Below are positions 1 to 13,200 of a stretch of 64,000 bases of DNA, in pieces; the stretch's first letter is position 1; the number at the start of each line of letters is the position of its first letter. Under the pieces are notes generated by a model. It was not told the DNA's origin and ran no database searches. It saw only the letters and a list, made by a program, of their open reading frames with translations. The DNA comes from Hysterangium stoloniferum (lineage: Eukaryota; Basidiomycota; Agaricomycetes; Hysterangiales; Hysterangiaceae): positions 310,001 through 374,000 of the forward strand of contig WHVD01000009.1 of assembly GCA_015178975.1 (NCBI GenBank), given 5' to 3'. A program made the translations under genes and the position numbers.

Positions 1-40
1 ACCCAGACTGAAGGACTCAGTGAGTGCTATGGCTTTTGAG

Positions 41-184
41 AATGGGACTTCCAAATATTCTGGTAATGGGATTTTCAACGACCAGACTAATGGGACTCCA
101 AATCATTCCACTAATGGGACCTCGAATCCTACCTATAATGGAGCTTCCAAGCATTCAAGTGATGGGACTTCAGGTCACTCAATT
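41..184 (+). repeat. 24-bp tandem repeat, six units
   Basis: Six consecutive 24-bp units begin with AATGGGACT or close variants. In the frame open from position 20 they give an eight-residue repeat starting N-G-T/I/A, with serine, threonine and histidine. The unit length is a multiple of three, so the frame stays open. The stretch is cut by an LTR at 221. It may be the end of a low-complexity or retrotransposon-encoded protein; no family was recognised. Confidence 0.7.
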
Positions 185-220
185 ATTCATCATGTGAGAA
201 ATGGGACATTATGTTGTGCT

Positions 221-1029
221 TGTCACGACCGGATTTCCCGCCAGACTCCAGGCACTAACTTATATGCACCCACGCCCTATACACACCCATTGTCAGTTTA
301 CTGGAATTCCCGCCAGACTCCGTACGTCAGACTTGTCTACGTTCAACTTCATTACCTTGCGTATCAGTCACCGGAATACCCACTGGACTCCATCCCTGTC
401 TATGTCCGACCTTGTCCCATGCATCAGTCACTGGACCCTGCTCGGAAAACCCGTCATCCCTCTAACAGAGCCCCATTCCCATTTTAGTCAAATGACCTGT
501 CACAATTCAGACTCCACTCCTGCTCTGTTTCCCATTATGGTTTATGATTTGTCATGATTTGGACTCCACTCTGTTCTGTCCCATTCCTAACACAAAATTT
601 GGTGTTTACTATTCTTGTTTTATGTTTTGCTAGTTTTATTTCATTATTACTGGATTTGGTATGTCATTCATTCCACGGTCTATATAGTCTGGCAGATGTT
701 GTACATACAATCCAGTCAGAAAATTGGCTTAGATTCCCCCCAGTAATCTAATACATTTTCTGCTCTAAACTCCTACTTGAATCACACCGCTCATGCTAGT
801 CGGAGCCCACGGGCTCCAGTGCATCTATCTCTCTTATCTATCTCGACTCACAACCTCCAAGCTACGACCCCTCGACCCATGAACCCCACCCGGACTCCCC
901 GGGATTCCCGTCCACCTGTCTGAAATTGGACAACATGATCTCATGAGGGCACAGCCTATAAGTTGAAGCCAAGTCCTACCAGATATCCCATGGGTTTCTC
1001 TGGAAACCCACCGTGTACATACCCTAACA
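221..1029 (+). mobile_element. Solo LTR, family LTR2 (copy a)
   Basis: An 809-bp unit starts TGTCACGACC, ends CCCTAACA, and is flanked by the exact 5-bp duplication GTGCT (216-220 and 1030-1034). TG...CA ends, a 5-bp TSD and no internal coding region mark a solo LTR of a retrotransposon. A copy in the opposite orientation, 814 bp long with its own TSD, lies at 44707-45520; a shorter divergent relative is at 2170-2748. Inside are degenerate units of about 70 bp and a perfect 7-bp inverted repeat around GGAGCCC/GGGCTCC near 800. The small open frames here are not supported as genes. Confidence 0.88.
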
Positions 1030-1122
1030 GTGCTTAATGTTGGGATGCTGGATTTGGGCTGGCATAGGACCTTCTGTGACTGCACAGCCATCAGCTCAGC
1101 TCCAGCTGCTTTTCCTCACGCA

Positions 1123-1875
1123 TGTTAAGAACAGAAAACTGACTGATGTCAGTAGACTGACAGAAACTGAACAGAAGGACTTGGCTTCAGCTTATATGCT
1201 GCACCCTCACAAGTTACCGTCGGGTGTCCTTAAATTTTGGGCAGGCAGAAAACCTAGTCCTGTTGAACAATCTTCTCGGTAAGTCACTGATCAGAAGCCA
1301 AAGGATAAGTTGAAGGTCAGTTGAAGGGTCAGGAGCCGAGGGTGAGCAAGTACACACAGGGGCGGAGGGCGGGATATTTAGAGTGTGACTATGAGAGATG
1401 TATACAAGTGTTCTGAGTCAATATTCTGATTGCCTTGTAGCTACATTACAGTTGGACTTAAAGACTAGTTATTGGTGTCTTGAAATACAAAGCTAAGAGC
1501 AGGAATGTCCAATTAGTGACAAATAAACTTTGACTAGAAACTGGAGGGTTACAATATGATCAGAAGCCGTGATTAACCAAGAGTGGGATTACAAGAAAAG
1601 GAAATAGTCTGAGAGCTACAAGTATATACGATATACGGGCATATGTGAAACATAGAGTAGAATGGATCATCATAATAAAAAGAGGATGTATCAAAGCATA
1701 ACCAGATGGTACGAGTATAACCTGACAGGGGTGTAAATGGGGTTTGATTGCCATGAAGGTATACGTCAGTGTCAGTTTGCTGACAGTTGCCAATACAATG
1801 ACTTGGCCAGTAACTTGAAACACAGGCAGGTGATAATATCATTGGGGACCATTGGGTTGCAACACAATTGTAACA
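1123..1875 (-). mobile_element. Solo LTR, family LTR3 (copy a)
   Basis: On the minus strand this 753-bp unit begins TGTTACAATTG and ends CTTAACA. The flanking pentamers are ACGCA (1118-1122) and ATGCA (1876-1880), a near-match consistent with an aged TSD. The same sequence recurs on the plus strand at 47526-48267, where it is followed by a gag relic, which identifies it as a retrotransposon LTR. Frames at 1560-1995 on the minus strand are inside the LTR or run out of it and are not treated as genes. Confidence 0.78.
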
Positions 1876-2169
1876 ATGCACTTGCTGATTTTTTGTGATT
1901 TGTAGAACATTGCTGGTAAAAGAATAAGGAGGTTGATGCTGAGTATTGGCAGTTCCAAATGGTGTCTGCAAGTCTTTGTGGATGTAATTGACCATGGTGG
2001 AAAGAGAAGTGACAAGAAGGGAAGTATGAAATTAGATTTAAGTGCAAGATAAAGACCACCTTTGGGTTCTCTGGCTTGGACTGGCCATTCTAAAATTGAT
2101 TACACAATGTTTATTTTTATTTATTTTTAATTTTTTTTGTGGAATAAAAAATAATATTGTCATGCTAAT
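1876..2169. other. Unassigned spacer between two LTRs
   Basis: About 290 bp separates two solo LTRs. A minus-strand frame reads through part of it (near 1880-2059), but it continues into LTR sequence and matches no family I recognise. It may be the interior of an older repeat. Confidence 0.4.
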
Positions 2170-2748
2170 TGTTAGGACCAGAAAACATGCTGGGCTCTGG
2201 ACCCTATCCTACATGCACCCAACTTGTTATATCAAGGTACAGCTAAACTGGAAAACCTGCCAGGACCCAGACATCAAGCCTATCTATGCCCAACCCCCTG
2301 TGTCTCACACATTAGTCACCAGACCCCACTGGGACCAGCGCACATCAAAGCCTATCTATGTCCGACCCTGTTCCACACCAGTCACTGGGCTCAGCTTAGA
2401 TTCCCCCAGTAATCTCAGTACTTTTTCTGCCCTATTTCCTCTCTTTGAAACACACCACTATTTACCTCATTGGAGCCCATGGGCTCTGACCTATCTCTCA
2501 CTCAACCTTATCTCTTGCTCAACCTCCAACCCATCACCACCTGACCCCCTGACCTCATTGGAGCCTGTGGGCTTCCCAACTGGTCTTTCAACCTATCAAC
2601 CCCCGACCTATCAACTACACCCAGACTCCTGGGGTTTCCCATCCACCTGTTTGAATTTGGACACTATGATCTCACAAGGATGCAGCCTATAAGCTGAAGC
2701 CAAGTCCTACCAGAAACGCTCCACTAAGCCTTGCATGCAAACTTAACA
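2170..2748 (+). mobile_element. Solo LTR, divergent LTR2 relative (copy b)
   Basis: A 579-bp unit starts TGTTAGGACC and ends ACTTAACA, flanked by the exact 5-bp duplication CTAAT (2165-2169 and 2749-2753). Its 3' third closely resembles LTR2 copy a (the stretch ending in AAGCTGAAGCCAAGTCCTACC). Its middle has about 70-bp repeats containing CCTATCTATG, also seen in diverged form in copy a. It is shorter than the other two members and is probably a different subfamily. Confidence 0.82.
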
Positions 2749-2753
2749 CTAAT

Positions 2754-3183
2754 CCTATACAGGTGAAATTGGAATCTATGTGAGTGGCAGGTTAATAGAG
2801 AGCCAGTTGTTGGTGGTTATGTGGCTTGAATGAAGCTCCACAATGTGTAGCCTCTGCAGTGTAGTTGTAATTTTAACTTTCTTATGTATTTTGTATTAGT
2901 AATCTCTCTTGGTTGCCCATTCAATTCTCATTTTAAACAATTATAATATTTAGCCTGTATGTATTCCATTTGGGCACCTATAGTACCTGTATTAAGTGGG
3001 AATGGGGTCTAGACCCATTCAAATGAGGGTTCCCGAGACCCCTGGCTTTCATTTCATTGGACAGCATGTGTGCCTTGTCCAAGCCTGGACAGGGTACATC
3101 ATGCTGATCAACCATCTAGTTCCCTGGTCAGGACCTGCTCTAAACTCTGAACTAAATCAGGCCTGATCAGCCACTCAACTAAC
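2754..3183. other. Intergenic, downstream of the NLR gene
   Basis: No gene or repeat was recognised. This is the 3' flank of the minus-strand NLR gene and should hold its 3' UTR and polyadenylation site, which I cannot place. Confidence 0.4.
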
Positions 3184-6100
3184 CTAAGCACCTGATTGGC
3201 CTGTGAAGACATGCTCAGGCTTAATTAGGGCTTTTGGATTTTTCTGACATGCTGCAACACCAAGTGCTGTCCCATAAAACCCCTCCTGGACATTGGGATC
3301 AGCACCATGGGCAAGTAGTGCCTGGACCACATCCAAGTGACCCTGTACTGCTGCAGTATTCAGTGCTGTCCCATGGGAACCCCTCTGGACATTGGGATCA
3401 ACACCATGGTCAAGCAGTACCTGGACCACATCCACATGACCATGCACTGCAGCACTGCTAAGTGCTGTCCCATGGAAACCCCCCTGGACATTGGGATCAG
3501 CACCATGGTCAAGCAGTGCCTGGACCACATCCAAGTGACCTTGTGCTGCTGCACCACCAAGTGCTGTCCCATAAGAACCCCCCTGGACATTGGGATTAAT
3601 ACCATGGTCAAGCAGTGCCTGGACCACATCCAAGTGACCCTGTGCTGCTGCACCACCAAGTGCTGTCCCATAGGAACCACCCCAAACATTGGGATCAGCA
3701 CCATGGTTAAGCAGTGCCTGGACCACATCCAAGTGACCCTCTGCTGCAGCACTACTAAGTGCTGTCCCATGGCCACCCCCCTGGATATTAGGATCAGCAC
3801 CATGGTCAAGCAGTGCCTGGACCACATCCAAGTAACCTTCTCCTGCACTACTACCAAGTGCTGTCCCATGCCACCCCCCCTGGACATTGGGATCAGCACC
3901 ATGGTCAAGCAGTGCCTGGACCACATCCAAGTGACCCTGTGCTGCTGCACCACCAAGTACTATCCCATAGGAACCCCCCTGGACATTGGGATCAACACCA
4001 TGGGCAAGCAGTGCCTGGACCACATCCAAGTGACCATGTGCTGCTGCGCCACCAAGTGCTGCCCCATAAGAACCCCCCTGGACATTGGGATCAATACCAT
4101 GGGCAAGCAGTGCCTGGACCACATCCAAGTGACCTTGTGCTGCTGCGCCACCAAGTGCTATCCCATAAGAACCCCTCTGGACATTGGTATCAGCACCATG
4201 GTCAAGCAGTGCCTGTACTACATCCAAGTGACCCTCTGCTGCTGCAATATTAAGTGCTGTACCATGGGAACCCCTCTGGACATTGGGATCAACACCACAG
4301 CCAAGCAGTGTCTGGACCACATCCAAGTGACCCTGTGCTGCTGCACTACTAAGTGCTGTCCCATGGGAACCACCCTGGACATTGGGGTCAGCACCACAGC
4401 CAAGCAGTGTCTGGACCACATCCAAGTGACCCTGTGCTGCTGCACTACTAAGTGCTGTCCCATGGGAACCACCCTGGACATTGGGGTCAGCACCATGGTC
4501 AAGCAGTGCCTGTACTACATCCAAGTGACCCTCTGCTGCTGCAATATTAAGTGCTGTCCCATGGGAACCCCTCTGGACATTGGGATCAACACCACAGCCA
4601 AGCAGTGTCTGGACCACATCCAAGTGACCCTGTGCTGCTGCACTACTAAGTGCTGTCCCATGGGAACCACCCTGGACATTGGGGTCAGCACCACAGCCAA
4701 GCAGTGTCTGGACCACATCCAAGTGACCCTGTGCTGCTGCACTACTAAGTGCTGTCCCATGGGAACCACCCTGGACATTGGGGTCAGCACCATGGTCAAG
4801 TAGTGCCTGGACTATATCCAAGTGACCCTCTGCTGCTGCACCATCAAGTACTGTCCCATGGAAACTCCCCTGGACATTGGGATCAGCACCATGGTCAAGC
4901 AGTGCCTGGACCACATCCAAGTGACCATGTGCTGTTGCACCACCAAGTGCTGTCCCATAGGAACCCCCCTGGACATTGGGATCAATACCATGGGCAAGCA
5001 GTGCCTGGACCACATCCAAGTGACCCTCTGCTGCTGCAATATTAAGTGCTGTCCCATGGGAACCCCTCTGGTCATTGGGATCAACACCACAGTCAAGCAG
5101 TGCCTGGACCACATCCAAGTGACCCTGTGCTGCTGCACTACTAAGTGCTGTCCTATGGGAACCACCCTGGGCATTGGGGTCAGCACCATGGTCAAGCAGT
5201 ACCTGGACCACATCCAAGTGACCCATTGCTGCTGCACTACTGAGTGCTGTCCCATGGAAGCCCCCCTGGACATTGGGATCAGCACCATGGTCAAGCAGTG
5301 CCTGGACCACATCCAAGTGACCCCCTTTTGCTGCACTATTAAGTGCTGTCCCATGGAAGCCCCCCTGGATACTGGGATAAATACCACTGTCAAGCAGTGC
5401 TTGGAGCACGTCCAAGTGACACTGTGCTCCTGCACTACTAAGTCCTATCCCATGGGAATCCCTCTGGACATTGGGATCAGCACCATGGTCAAGCAGTGCC
5501 TGGACCACATCCAAGTGACCCTGTGCTGCTGCACTACCAAGTGCTGTCCCATAAGAACCCCCCTGGACATTGGGATCAATACCATGGTCAAGCAGTGCCT
5601 GGACCACATCCAAGTGACCCTGTGCTGCTGCAACACCAAGTGGTGTCCCATAAAACCCCCCCTGGACATTGGGATCAGCACCATGGGCAAGTAGTGCCTG
5701 GACCACATCCAAGTGACCCTGTACTGCTGCAGTATTCAGTGCTGTCCCATGGGAACCCCTCTGGACATTGGGATCAACACCATGGTCAAGCAGTGTCTGG
5801 ACCACATCCAAGTGACCCCCTTTTGCTGCACTATTCAGTGCTGTCCCATGGAAACCCCCCTGGACATTAGGATCAGCACCATGGTCAAGCAATGCCTGAA
5901 CAACATCCAAGTGACCCTGTGCTGCAGCACTACTAAGTGCTGTCCCATGGAAACCCCCCTGAACATTGGGACCAGCACCATGGTCAAGCAGTGCCTGGAC
6001 CATATCCAAGTGACCCTTTGTTGCAGCATCACGAAGTGATGTCCTATAAAAACCCCCCTGGACATTAGGATCAGCACCATGACAAAGAAGTGCCTGAACC

Positions 6101-9100
6101 ACATCCAAGTGACCCTGTGCTGCTGCACCACCCAGTGCTGTCCCATAGAAACCCCCCTGGACATTGGGATCAGTACCATGGTCAAGCAGTGCTTGGACCA
6201 CATCCAAGTGACCCTCTGCTGCAGCACTACTAAGTGCTGTCCCATGGCCACCTCCCTGGACATTAGGATCAGAACCATGGTCAAGTAGTGCCTGGACCAC
6301 ATCCAAGTGACCCTTTGCTGCTGCACTACTAAGTGCTGTCCCATGGAAGCCCCCTGGGACATTGGGATCAGCACCATGGTCAAGCAGTGCCTGGACCACA
6401 TCAAAGTGACCCCTTTCTGCTGCACTACTAAGTGCTGTCCCATAGACACCCCCCTGGACATTGGGATCAGCACCATGGTCAAGCAGTGTCTGGACCACAT
6501 CCAAGTGACCCCCTTTTGCTGCACTATTCAGTGCTGTCCCATGGAAGCCCCCCTGGATACTGGGATCAGCACCATGATCAAGCAGTGCCTGGACCACATC
6601 CAAGTGACCATTTACTGCTGCACTATTAAGTGCTGTCCCATGGGCATCCCTCTGGACATTGGGATCAACACCACCATCAAGCAGTGCCTGGACCTCATCC
6701 TCATGACCCTGTGCTGCAGCAGCACTGCTAAGTGCTGTCCCATGGAAACCCCCCTGGACATTAGGATCAGCACCATGGTCAAGCAGTGCCTGGACCACAT
6801 CCAAGTGACCCTGTGCTGCAGCACTACTAAGTGCTGTCCCATGGAAAACCCCCTGAACATTGGGATCAGCACCATGGGCAAGCAGTACCTGGACCATATC
6901 CAAGTGACCCTTTGCTGCAGCATCACTAAGTGATGTCCCATAAAAACCCCCCTGGACATTAGGATCAGCACCATGGCAAAGCAGTGTCTGAACCACATCC
7001 AAGTGACCTCGTGCTACCACACCACCAAGCACTGTCTCATGATGACCCCCCTGGACATTTGGATCACCACCATGGAGAAGCAGTGCCTGAACCACATCCA
7101 AGTGACCCTGTGCTGCTGCACCACCAATTGCTGTCCCATGGAAACCCCCCTGGACATCAGGATTAACACCACCTTTTAATAGCACTGCTGTTACTTTGTA
7201 CAACCCATAGTATGCAGCAATCACTAATTGTGGGACTGGATATTTTCCCCAGCTCTCCTGCTTCCAAAATTCATATTGCTGGCTTCCCTGTTCAAACAGT
7301 TTCATTATTAGATTGTGATACACTTCCAATGGTTCACATCTACCAGCTCGTGCATGAGACACCCATTGTGTGGCACTGTATCCTGCCAAAGGATGGTCAT
7401 ATTCAAGATCTGTCCCACTTTTTATACAGGTCATTAAGGACTTTTGAAACTGAAGTAAATAGATCAAACACATTTTTGTCATGTGACTGTGTGCCACTTG
7501 TTCCTCAAGATGAAAGTTAGAAGGTGGTCCTCCCATTGAACTATCTATCATAAGATACTCTTTCACTGAAAAATGTGCCAATTTGATTGTCTCTACCAAA
7601 GTCAAATTAATACACTATTGCTATTTTTATTGCAAATAGGCAATACTAACCTTCTGACTGAAGGACAAGTCCAGCACAGACACCTAGGATATTTGTTGGA
7701 TCATTGTATACAGTGCGGGAATTGAAGGGAGGTTTTGAACCATCAATTATATAATCCATATTTATTCCAATGATTTGGGCCAATTCTTTGGCTTTCAAGG
7801 GCTGCAAAGAAAAGGCCAACCACTGTAAGAATTTCAATGCATTCTCTGTATGTTTCTTGGGAATCTTCAGTATCATCTTCCTGTAACTTCCAAACAACCC
7901 ATCTGGAATTGTATTCAGCTGCTTCTCTAGTTCCTCATCACTATGACAAGCTGAGAGCTCTTCAAGTTGCAATGCTACCCATCTGAACCTGAAAAATAGT
8001 AGAATAAGTCAATGCTGGAGATGACCAAATAGGAATATATCACTTACATCCCTTCAGCACGCTCATTAAGAGTTCTAAAGATATTATCAAGAAGATTTTC
8101 ATCTTTTGAGGAAAAAATGGTCTTGGATTGCAATTTGGCATAAATGTAGGTTTTAATATCATTATTTGCATGTTGTCTATGCAGAAACAGGTGTTCTGGG
8201 TTTAGATTATCCAATTCTCTTTGAATGGATACTTCTGGCCGAGTTGTTACTAGAATGTGTAGTCTTGAACTATTTTGACTGAGTAACTTGTTCAGCCACT
8301 TAATGACCTTTAGATATTCTGAGCATTCATCAAGGGCATCTAAAATGATGTACACCTGATCAAACATAGTGAGTAATTCACAAACTATCTTCTCAAGGTC
8401 TTTGAGAGATGGTTGCTGTGTGCCATTCCTATAGATCTGAGAAAGACATTTGGGAATATTAAAGCAGACTGAAGCTAGTTGTTTTATGAGAGATCTGATT
8501 AAATAGTGATGTGATTGAAAAGCTTCTTGTGAGTCTCTAGAGTCAAAAAAGAAATAGGCAAGAGCTTGTGATGAGTCATTTTCACAAAGACTTTGAATGT
8601 TAGCAATGATTGATGAACTGGAAATATGCATGTCAAAATTCAGCCAAATATGTTGCTCAAAAGTGTTACATAAACCCACCATAAGATTGTCTTTCCAGAT
8701 CCAGCTGGGGATTAAGCAGTAAGGCAGTGTAATCCAGAAAAGTCACCAAACATACAGATACCATAGATCCAAAGATATTGATTGACATCTTCTTTCCATT
8801 TTATAAACTCTGTGCTATTGAGGAACCAAACACCTGTATTTGTCATACATTGTTCTTGTGCTGCATTTAAGTTGCCTGATGGATCTGGGGCAGATAGCCA
8901 GTTATAAATATTTTGACGGTCCTTCTCAGTCTCTAAAGATTAATGTTACTTCAATAGATCCTCCCAGGTGTTAAAAACAATACCTGGATTGTTAAGTAAT
9001 TGATTTTGTCTGCCCAAAGATACATAGTGATCCTCCCAATTTTTAAGAATAGCAGATGGTGCCTTTTCAATCATTTGCAGTAGACGCTGCATAAGAACAT

Positions 9101-10144
9101 CATATTCATTATCATCATGTGATGTAAACTGTGCCAGTCCCATGTGTGTCTTGTGGATTGCAAGAGCTTCGGTATTAATAGCTCCCTGAACAACAGCAGA
9201 GAAGGCGGGAACATGCTTCAGAATGATAGAGATAAAGCTTTAAAAAGAGTCATCGGGCCACAAAAAACTACTTACATCCATTGGCGAGTCACTTGACCTT
9301 GCGGTGACATATGTCTCGTAACAAAAGACAGTGTGATATTTACCACTGATGGCATTATATTGAGCTATCTGTTGCTGTAGGGTCTCAGAATGTAAGTTCA
9401 AGTGCTTTGTTATTAGATCACTAGTCTGGATGGTAGTCGAAAGAGATCTGAAGAGGGATTTGGTCCAGCTTGTGAGATCAACACCCTGGTGAGGTGTCCC
9501 CAAGTAAATGATACCATAAGACGACACTTCAATAGCTTTGTGTGCGGGTAGATGCTTGTTATGGGTTGTGTGTGCATGTATAAGAGCCTTACGTGAATAG
9601 GTAAGCTGTGGCGGACTAATCATTTAAACAGTGACATACATTTTTCAGCATAATACCTCCAAAACTATGTGCAATGAATATCAATGGCCGCTCCTACAAT
9701 TGATGAATGAGGTCGTCAAGTACAACCCGGGCAGCATGAATCGTAAATAGCATACATCACTCTTCGTGTAAACTCTAAAACTTGACAGTTTCCCGACGAA
9801 GTCGGTCGATAAGTCATACAAAGTTTGACTGGACCTATTCTCGCCATGGGTACGCGCATCATAGCCATATGTCAGAATCCTTGCAGTAGGAAGTGCTTTC
9901 GGCAACAGATCACGAAGCCAAAGAACGCCGTTGGGAGCTGTGAAGGACGCCTCACGATGTCCGTCGAGGCCATGGATGGCGACAATGCTAGATGTGGGAC
10001 CTGTGACGATTGTATACGAATTGATTTTGCTCAAATGACTCACTCAACGGTGGGAAAATTCCCACCACGTGCAAGTTCTTTCACCCCGAACTGGGATCCA
10101 TCCTTAGGTAGGATATTTGAAGGAGGTGAGAGGACAGTAGTCAT
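3184..10144 (-). CDS. NLR-type receptor: alpha/beta-hydrolase, NACHT, ankyrin repeats (intact)
   Basis: Predicted STAND/NLR receptor of 2143 aa, probably cytosolic, from ten exons: 10044-10144, 9774-9987, 9640-9693, 9276-9587, 8984-9215, 8756-8932, 8680-8704, 8048-8617, 7651-7988 and 3184-7592; all junctions keep phase. Residues 1 to about 230 form a PGAP1/DUF676-like serine-hydrolase domain: IVAIHGLDGH, nucleophile elbow AHSFGG with Ser115, and GTPHQG at 153-158. The NACHT NTPase follows: Walker A GISGSGKT at 362-369, Walker B YIILDALDE with Asp465/Asp468/Glu469, then a VTTRPE motif. After a winged-helix-like segment (KLAHFSVKEYL) about 40 ankyrin repeats of 33 residues run to near the C terminus. 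In the family, ligand binding by the repeats is thought to drive NACHT oligomerisation and activate the N-terminal effector; that role is inferred here. An inverted copy lies at 37410. Confidence 0.9.
3230..7180 (-). repeat. Array of about 40 near-identical 99-bp ankyrin repeats
   Basis: The last exon of the NLR gene is a head-to-tail array of 99-bp units, each coding a 33-residue ankyrin repeat built on GTALSSAAAQGHLDVVQ and ALLDHGADPNVQ. Most codons are shared between units. Differences concentrate at a few positions: residues flanking GT (F/S/W/G then H/Y), the pair after TAL (SS, GG, NS, NI, GS), the residue before GHLD (Q, E, K, M, H), and the segment before DPN (DHGA, AHGV, CHGA, GCGA, AHGI). 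Because 99 is a multiple of three, other frames also stay open for hundreds of codons on both strands; those frames (for example plus-strand 3337-4803) are artefacts. Confidence 0.93.
4218..4799 (-). repeat. Recent duplication of a three-repeat block (297 bp)
   Basis: Segments 4218-4502 and 4515-4799 are almost identical and offset by exactly 297 bp, i.e. three 99-bp ankyrin units. This indicates a recent in-frame duplication by unequal exchange or slippage within the array. Confidence 0.85.
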
Positions 10145-10214
10145 ATTTATCGGTAAGTAGTCAAAGCGTAATCGATGATTGCAAGAGCGTTAAGCGATGG
10201 CGCCTAACAAGCTG
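10145..10214 (-). promoter_or_regulatory. Conserved 5' flank shared by both NLR copies
   Basis: The roughly 70 bp upstream of the start codon are nearly identical to the 67 bp upstream of the second copy (37343-37409), including CTCTTGCAA and ATCGATTACGCTTTGACTA. Similarity stops abruptly at CAGCTTGTTAGG in both copies (10203-10214 and 37343-37354). Only this short leader was duplicated with the gene, so any shared promoter elements must lie here or within the gene. Confidence 0.6.
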
Positions 10215-13200
10215 GCACGGCCGGCAGCATCTTAAGGCTGATTGGCACGCTGCTTACCTGTACGGATACAATGGAACTAGCCACCCCAGAAAATCAGTGA
10301 GCAAAAAAATGGTGGACATACTACTGTAAAAACATGTATACCTCGTCCGAGGACCTGCAACGGCGAAACACCTCCGCATCTGGTGTTAAGGATATTGTCA
10401 AAGAAAAGCGCCTCAAAAGTGCCCAGTACTAAACTCACTCCATATCCTGAGTAGTATTCGTTGTGATTGTTGTAGTCAAGAATACGCCACGTCTAGGATA
10501 ATCAAACGTACATCAAACAGTACATGGGACCGTCTCTGAGCGACGGTCAGGTCCTCTGTATAAAAAAGCCGCGTGAAAATAAGACACCTGAAGAAAACCC
10601 TCAACAGGGATGACATATGAGTCAGGAGACGGAACGTTCGGGTTCGTCGGAACAGAATATATAGACTGGATGCAAGATAGATGCCATCGTAAACTGTTAG
10701 TCGTTCACAACACACGCATAAACTTTTATGTTACACTTATATCTTGAAAGGGAATTGCCAAGCCTCTGATACCATGATATGAAGCTATGTTGTGTTTTTA
10801 ACAAAACAACAGTTCAAGCTCACCCGCCACGCAAAGCCACCTCACATATGAAACGTGTCGCGGGAAAACAATCGGGTAAGACGCCAGGCAAGGGATTAGG
10901 GTCGACAGCAGTAGAAAGAATCCCTCCGTAACAAGAGCAAGTATGATCTACAAAAGTCAACTCAGATGTATAAGGCTGAATATATAGCTAATCGCAACTC
11001 ACGACCGTCTCAGCTGGAAATATAAGGTGTCAGTATTAATTGAGCAAAACATTTTACTACGGACCTATCCACATAGATGCCAGAAGAACGGCCACTGTTA
11101 GTTACCACTGTAAGTGAACCTTCATGTACACAAGTGGCACGAATACGGTGGCAAGCTATATGCATGGCTTGATAGGAAACTAGGTCTGACTAGATACTAA
11201 ATGGATAATCTTCCTCCCAGCTACACAGTTTTAAACATCTTTCAGTACCCCAGATGTTACAGAATGCCTCACAACTTCATAGAACAAATTAGGGGAGAAT
11301 AACTGAAAGAAAGACGATGTCTTACAGTGAGTGATAAATGAGGGTTTATGGAAGCGTCATTAGATATCATATTAAAAGTAGCACTTTGACGGGAATACCA
11401 TAAGCCTCCATGACCAGATGAAACAACGCATAATAGTAGATAATGATGTGCAATGCCTTGATAATGGGCCACGATTATCTTCAAGTCGTTGTTAGTTTCA
11501 GGCAATTATACAATGAACAATAAGGGCATTCCTCCTATTTCGTCTCCAACAGTAAGTAGTGTATCATATAGTACAAAACAACATGCTGTCACTTGAAAGG
11601 TCGCCAGTAGTAAGTAAACATAAGGGGCATCAAAGCAGACCGAGCAGACATGAATTGAACGCAACAATTTTGCTGTCCTCCAAGATATCGAAACGTTGTT
11701 GGATATCATTCATAGAATATTTGCGTGCGGGCTCAGGGAGGGGAATCTAGACTGTAGGAACTGAGTTAAAAAAGTCAGGAGACCTCGGTATGTAAGGGAG
11801 CCCATACTACCTGAAGCTGTTGGTAACATATACATAATAAACTATCGTGGGGCGATTCGAGCCGACACTTGCGAGAGCGATGTGTCAGGGAAATGGGAAG
11901 CACATCAGGAAAGTGGGAAGATATGCCGTCTATATTGTCTAGAGCCATCTAGGAGAGCTAGCTAGCTAGACTCGGCTAGACGCACTACTTTCGCGAGATC
12001 CCTATTTACTAGTCGGTATAAAAGCTTACTATAGATCTAGGGAGGCTAGGGAGGCTAGGAAGTCTACATAATGGGTGTAGACATTCCCAAATCCCTGATG
12101 CAGCTCGTTAGTCTGGGTAAGGCGGGCACTGAAGCTATCCCCGGTAAGCAGTGGAGCGTTGTATGTAGCCAGACGAAGTAAGTACGACGGGCTAGGCATC
12201 TCGCTAGGCAAGTCCTATCCAGCTAAAAACTGTTTTATAGCAATTTTTTAAAATACTTAGTATTGTTCTTATAACAAATATTTGTGGTCGGCCTCGTCAA
12301 ATCATTGAGTATCGTTTGCGAAGAAGAATGATTGAAAAATGAAGGCATCTTATCGCCTAGTTAAGATTACTTTATATGGGAGGGGCTCTGATACTCACTG
12401 ATTGACGAAAAATACCCTAAATACAGGCGGTAGCCCATCAGACCAACTCCCCGCTGGGCTCATGATCACGCGACTCGGAGTGCAGCGGAATGAATTTAAG
12501 ACTGAAAGAGAAACAATGGATTAATCGTCACGGTGAGGCCCTCCCGCCGATCGAGCTTTGCCATTTGTTCACATCCCGCCGTATACGTAATCTCTTTTTT
12601 TATTATCAAATTACTGGCCTCGGGACAAAGAGGCATATCAGTGTTGTTCAAAGTCTGTGGAAGCCGTGACAACATTATTATGATCGTTGCTAATTTCTTA
12701 TCATCAACTCCGATATTACTGAAGTGTAAGTCCGCGTAGTTATATCCCAACTATTATCACTCATTAGTTTGTCAAAATCTATTATGGATTCTCTTGACGC
12801 TGATATAAAAGGACCTGCACGCTGCTGTCTCGGATATGGTGGGTACCGACGACGAATTCGGGACACTTCAGCACTGATCTCAAACTTGCAGACCAAGCTG
12901 ATCAGTTTATGGCAACACGATATTAACTGCTCGTAACTAGGTCCTGGTTCACAAAAAGTTTAAGACGCTGCGCCACACACATCCCGGGCTGTTCTAGTTT
13001 TCTGGCGTGGGATGAGCGGTGTTCATCTACAATAGCAATCATGGAAATAAGGGACAGACCTTGGATGCCGGAAAACATTATGAGTTGGACAAGGTAAGAC
13101 TTGTTGTGGAAGTGAGAGGTGCACTGAGAATGTGGGACTAGAATGTTGTATTCTGCTTTGATAAACACGCTGGGTAAATCTTCCCCCCTCCCCCCGTGAA

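Noticed and set aside
3337..4803. 488-codon plus-strand frame (Cys-rich CCCTTKCC repeats) and similar frames opposite the ankyrin array
   Set aside because: The 99-bp ankyrin unit is a multiple of three, so off-frames stay open; the minus-strand frame alone matches ankyrin repeats and is joined by correct introns.
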